From: Ovoidimarina sp038744785
Lineage (GTDB): Bacteria; Pseudomonadota; Alphaproteobacteria; Rhodobacterales; Rhodobacteraceae
Direction of reading: 5' to 3'
Assembly: GCA_038744785.1 (NCBI GenBank)
Contig: JBCDLX010000001.1
Coordinates: forward strand, 241,344 to 305,343
DNA: 64,000 bases
Shown here: piece after piece, positions 61,973 to 64,000 of the stretch
Layout: each line of letters starts with the position of its first letter
How positions within the stretch are numbered: the first letter of the stretch is position 1
Made by a program: the position numbers and the translations under genes
The notes under the pieces: model-generated
Seen by the model: only the letters and a program-made list of their open reading frames with translations
Database searches by the model: none
Told to the model about the DNA's origin: nothing

Positions 61973-62020
61973 TCGCATGCGGGAGAACTGTTAAATGTTG
62001 ACTCTGAGGAGGGTAAAGGA

Positions 62021-62296
62021 ATGGAACAGGCTATTTCAGCGCTTATTGGAAAGGCTGGTCTCTATCTGGTGTGCCTTGGGGCGGTGATCGTTCTTTTCAA
62101 AATCAAGAAATTTATTTTTGGTGAGAGAGAGTATCGCAGTTGGGGACCCCATACCGGAGTCCTTTATGGCGACAACAACAATGGCGGGCACCCTGGCAGC
62201 GGCGGGAGTATCGGCAGTGGCGGGGGTATCGGCAGTGGCGGAAGCTTCGATGGAGGCTCCGGCGGTGGCGGGGATGGTGGTGGCGGCGGTTGCTAG
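62021..62296 (+). CDS. Small membrane protein with Gly-rich tail ending in Cys
   Basis: 91 residues with an excellent ribosome site (GAGGAGGGTAAAGGA). One membrane segment (LYLVCLGAVIVLFKI, about 14-28) is followed by Lys residues and FGEREYRSWGPHTGVLYG, then about 38 residues of Gly/Ser repeats ending in Cys. Tails of this sort (GGGG...C) occur in TPM-domain and related membrane proteins and in short secreted proteins of unknown role. An 18-base unit (GGTATCGGCAGTGGCGGG) is repeated in the DNA. Its TAG overlaps the stop of the facing gene (CTAG). Confidence 0.65.
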   Translation: MEQAISALIGKAGLYLVCLGAVIVLFKIKKFIFGEREYRSWGPHTGVLYGDNNNGGHPGSGGSIGSGGGIGSGGSFDGGSGGGGDGGGGGC

Positions 62297-63369
62297 TCTG
62301 ACCCGCGCGACAGCACGACATCGTCTATGACGACCTGCCAATAGGCGTCATGCGCGATGATCAATGTGTCAAGGTCGGACCATGCGGCATCGAACCATAG
62401 GGGCCGGAGGTTCGAGGCAAGAAAAGTGTCTTCCCCCACAACTTCGCCGTCCCTCAGCCCGGTGATCCGCACCGGATGGGTGACGGCACCTGGCCACGCG
62501 ACCGAAATCAGCGCGCCGTGGAAGGAAAACGGGGCCTCGGACTTGAGTGTTCCGGGGTGACCGGACGAGGTGTAGCCCGCAAACGCGCCGGATGCTGTGC
62601 CGTTTACGTATCCGTGACCGCCATAGTATTTCCGGTGCGCGGCAACGATGTTGTGCCAGACAAGCCCATCCGATGACGGCATCTCTTGGATATTCTCCGA
62701 GGTGATGATCCCATCAAACCCTTCGGTCATGGTCGCTTCCAGGTTGCCCCCGCCGCCCGCGCGCGGCAGACGGACCGGCCAGTCTTGCACGGTCACCTCG
62801 CGCGTTTGGGTCTCACCATCCGCAAAAACCCGCATCACGCGCCAAGTGCCCTGCGCCACGGGGCAGATAAGCGCATCTCTGCTCCGCTCCGCTTCAACGC
62901 GGTCTTCCGCACGTTCGCAAACCATCTGAACGACGCCTGCACTTGCGGCTTCGATTGTCAGGGTCGGCGCGATCCCCATGAACGGGTTCGGCGGATCCAT
63001 CACGAACCCGCCCGGCGCCGAGCCGAGCGCTTGGATCTCGGCCCGGTGCACTGCGCTTTCGGTGGTCAGGACGTAGCCGTCTGGGACTTCGATCATAAAC
63101 GAAACCGGGCCTGTACTGACTATATCGGCGTCCCCTTGGTCATCCGACATTGGAAAATTGGCGAACCCAGACAGGTTAGTGGGTCGAACGATCGGGTCGC
63201 CTGCGCCCTGCTCCAACCGGATCGGCGCCCCCGCAAACGGGCTTTCGCCCAGGTCAAAGACGCCGTTCCTGTTCAGATCCCGGAAGACAAATTGCGAGAT
63301 GTTCATCTCTCGTGCAGGTGCCGCCGAGGTCACGCAGATCAATGCGACGGCAAAGCCCAGTGGGCGCAA
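62293..63369 (-). CDS. Secreted SdrD_B-like protein with C-terminal jelly-roll-like domain
   Basis: 358 residues from a TTG start at 63369, four bases after the phaR stop. Signal peptide MRPLGFAVALICVTSAAPA, then VFRDLNRNGVFDLGESPFAGAPIRLEQ, the Ca-binding start of an SdrD_B/Cna-B-type beta domain (DxNxNGxFDxGE). The C-terminal half (HKYYGGHGYVNGTASGAFAGYTSSGHPG..., then DSD-like WFDAAWSDLDTLIIAH...WQVVIDDVVL) resembles the jelly-roll modules of PEP-CTERM exported proteins, but no PEP-CTERM tail is present. Probably an extracellular or surface protein; role unknown. The TTG start is unusual. Confidence 0.7.
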   Translation of the reverse strand: MRPLGFAVALICVTSAAPAREMNISQFVFRDLNRNGVFDLGESPFAGAPIRLEQGAGDPIVRPTNLSGFANFPMSDDQGDADIVSTGPVSFMIEVPDGYVLTTESAVHRAEIQALGSAPGGFVMDPPNPFMGIAPTLTIEAASAGVVQMVCERAEDRVEAERSRDALICPVAQGTWRVMRVFADGETQTREVTVQDWPVRLPRAGGGGNLEATMTEGFDGIITSENIQEMPSSDGLVWHNIVAAHRKYYGGHGYVNGTASGAFAGYTSSGHPGTLKSEAPFSFHGALISVAWPGAVTHPVRITGLRDGEVVGEDTFLASNLRPLWFDAAWSDLDTLIIAHDAYWQVVIDDVVLSRGSD

Positions 63370-63372
63370 CGG

Positions 63373-63921
63373 CTACTTGTCCAGTTTGGCAAGCTGGGCC
63401 TGAAGCTCGGCCAGCTGCTTTCGGATCGCGTCCAGATCGCCCTTGCCGTCCTCATCGTCGTCTGCGTCTGACGCCGGGGCCGACCAGCCCGACATTCCGC
63501 CGGTCATCGCCTTCAGGAAAGCTTCCTGCTGTGCGCGCATCGCATCGTAGCCCGGCATCGCGGCCATCGGGTTGGCCAGGTTTTCCATCATCTTCGACTG
63601 GCCATCGCGCAGCATTTCAAAACTCATTGCCAAAAACTGTGGCACAACGGACTGAGCCTGGCTTGTATAGCTGCGCACAAGGTCGGTCAGCACCTCAAGC
63701 GGAAGAACATTGTCCCCCCGGCTCTCGTGCTCGGCCACGATCTGCAAAAGGTATTGCCGTGTCAGGTCGTCGCCCGATTTCAGATCGACAATCTGAACTT
63801 CGCGGCCTTCCCTTATGAACGTCGCGATGTCCTCAAGCGTCACATAGTCGCTTGTCTCAGTGTTGTAGAGCCTGCGGCTCGCATAGCGCTTGATCAGAAG
63901 AGGCGCACTCTTTTCCGCCAC
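63373..63921 (-). CDS. phaR: Polyhydroxyalkanoate synthesis regulator PhaR
   Basis: 182 residues from the GTG at 63921, chosen for AGGAG eight bases upstream. The N-terminal DNA/PHB-binding domain LLIKRYASRRLYNTETSDYVTLEDIATFIREGREVQIVDLKSGDDLTRQYLLQIVAEHE is diagnostic. A Met-rich amphipathic middle (NLANPMAAMPGYDAMRAQQEAFLKAMTGG) and a C-terminal coiled coil (IRKQLAELQAQLAKLDK) follow. It represses phasin and its own gene until it binds polyhydroxybutyrate granules. No phasin or synthase gene falls inside the window. Confidence 0.93.
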   Translation of the reverse strand: MAEKSAPLLIKRYASRRLYNTETSDYVTLEDIATFIREGREVQIVDLKSGDDLTRQYLLQIVAEHESRGDNVLPLEVLTDLVRSYTSQAQSVVPQFLAMSFEMLRDGQSKMMENLANPMAAMPGYDAMRAQQEAFLKAMTGGMSGWSAPASDADDDEDGKGDLDAIRKQLAELQAQLAKLDK

Positions 63922-63938
63922 GCCCGGGCTCCTTTTCT

Positions 63939-63949
63939 TTGCAGTGCAG
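63939..63949. promoter_or_regulatory. Possible PhaR autoregulatory site
   Basis: TTGC-AGT-GCAG, one mismatch from the CTGC-N3-GCAG target that I recall for Rhodobacter PhaR, 18 bases upstream of the phaR start codon. Confidence 0.4.
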
Positions 63950-64000
63950 CATAGCTTACGCCGCGTCCTTTCAAAAAGAAAGAGCGTGCGCACTTGCCCC

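Noticed and set aside
62190..62290. Tandem short repeats that might suggest a small repeat array
   Set aside because: They encode the Gly/Ser tail of the 91-residue protein; units are not separated by unique spacers, so it is not a CRISPR array.
1..64000. tRNA, rRNA, prophage, insertion sequence, origin or biosynthetic cluster
   Set aside because: None was seen; no transposase, integrase, attachment repeat, DnaA-box cluster or tRNA cloverleaf was recognised by eye.

Overview
The window looks like a chromosomal segment of a marine-type alphaproteobacterium, most likely Rhodobacteraceae (Roseobacter group). The basis is the neighbourhood alaS-recA-cckA, an alphaproteobacterial SOS box (GTTC-N7-GTTC) at recA, a CckA hybrid kinase with CtrA-type sites, TRAP and aglEFGAK-type transporters, a fused Mrp/Pha antiporter subunit A/B, a PhaR polyhydroxyalkanoate regulator, and GC-rich coding sequence with many GTG starts and ATGA overlaps. 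I see no rRNA or tRNA gene, CRISPR array, insertion sequence or prophage. The assignment is by recognition of protein families, not by a search.

Layout. 1-9451 (minus strand): DUF1330 protein, alaS, recA, cckA, rsmB-type methyltransferase, guaB. 9583-14901: a TehA/SLAC1-type membrane protein facing a TRAP transporter (dctP-dctQ-dctM), then an AhpD-like protein and a cupin. 15046-25107: alpha-glucoside module, aglE-F-G-A-K on the minus strand, diverging from a LacI-type regulator, a GH1 beta-glucosidase and glucokinase on the plus strand; two CAAAGCGCTTTG palindromes lie in the shared promoter region. 25177-30136: chemotaxis operon (STAS, cheY, cheA, cheW, cheR, a second receiver, a small helical protein) with neither cheB nor a receptor gene. 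30641-36528: Mrp-type cation/proton antiporter. 36971-38151: TerB-like and PhnD-like pair. 38257-46435: polar amino acid ABC transporter followed by two glutamine-synthetase-like ligases, a class I glutamine amidotransferase and an FAD oxidoreductase, which together look like a gamma-glutamylation route for an amine. 46446-53101 (minus): a small secreted protein, a DegP-type protease, the HflK/HflC pair with a DUF2065 protein, glutathione reductase and rpiA. 53310-61120: sdaA, ggt, nadD, a DegT-type aminotransferase, a LysR regulator and a class III transaminase. 61121-63921: a less GC-rich islet with two unrecognised small proteins, then a secreted SdrD_B-like protein in an operon with phaR; the window ends in the phaR promoter.

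Links between genes. CckA feeds the ChpT-CtrA phosphorelay, and a perfect TTAA-N7-TTAA CtrA box lies 53 bases upstream of cckA itself; a 7-of-8 match lies 42 bases upstream of the chemotaxis operon. This suggests that the cell-cycle/motility regulator controls both. Alpha-glucosides imported by AglEFGK would be hydrolysed by AglA and the glucose phosphorylated by Glk, with the LacI-type regulator controlling both arms.

The observations I consider most worth checking are: GC-rich stem-loops directly after all three solute-binding-protein genes; a 25-base extragenic element occurring twice; a perfect 10+10 inverted repeat that covers the ribosome-binding region of the DegT-type gene; the two-ligase gamma-glutamylation cassette; the TerB/PhnD-like translationally coupled pair; and the unexplained 61.1-62.3 kb islet.
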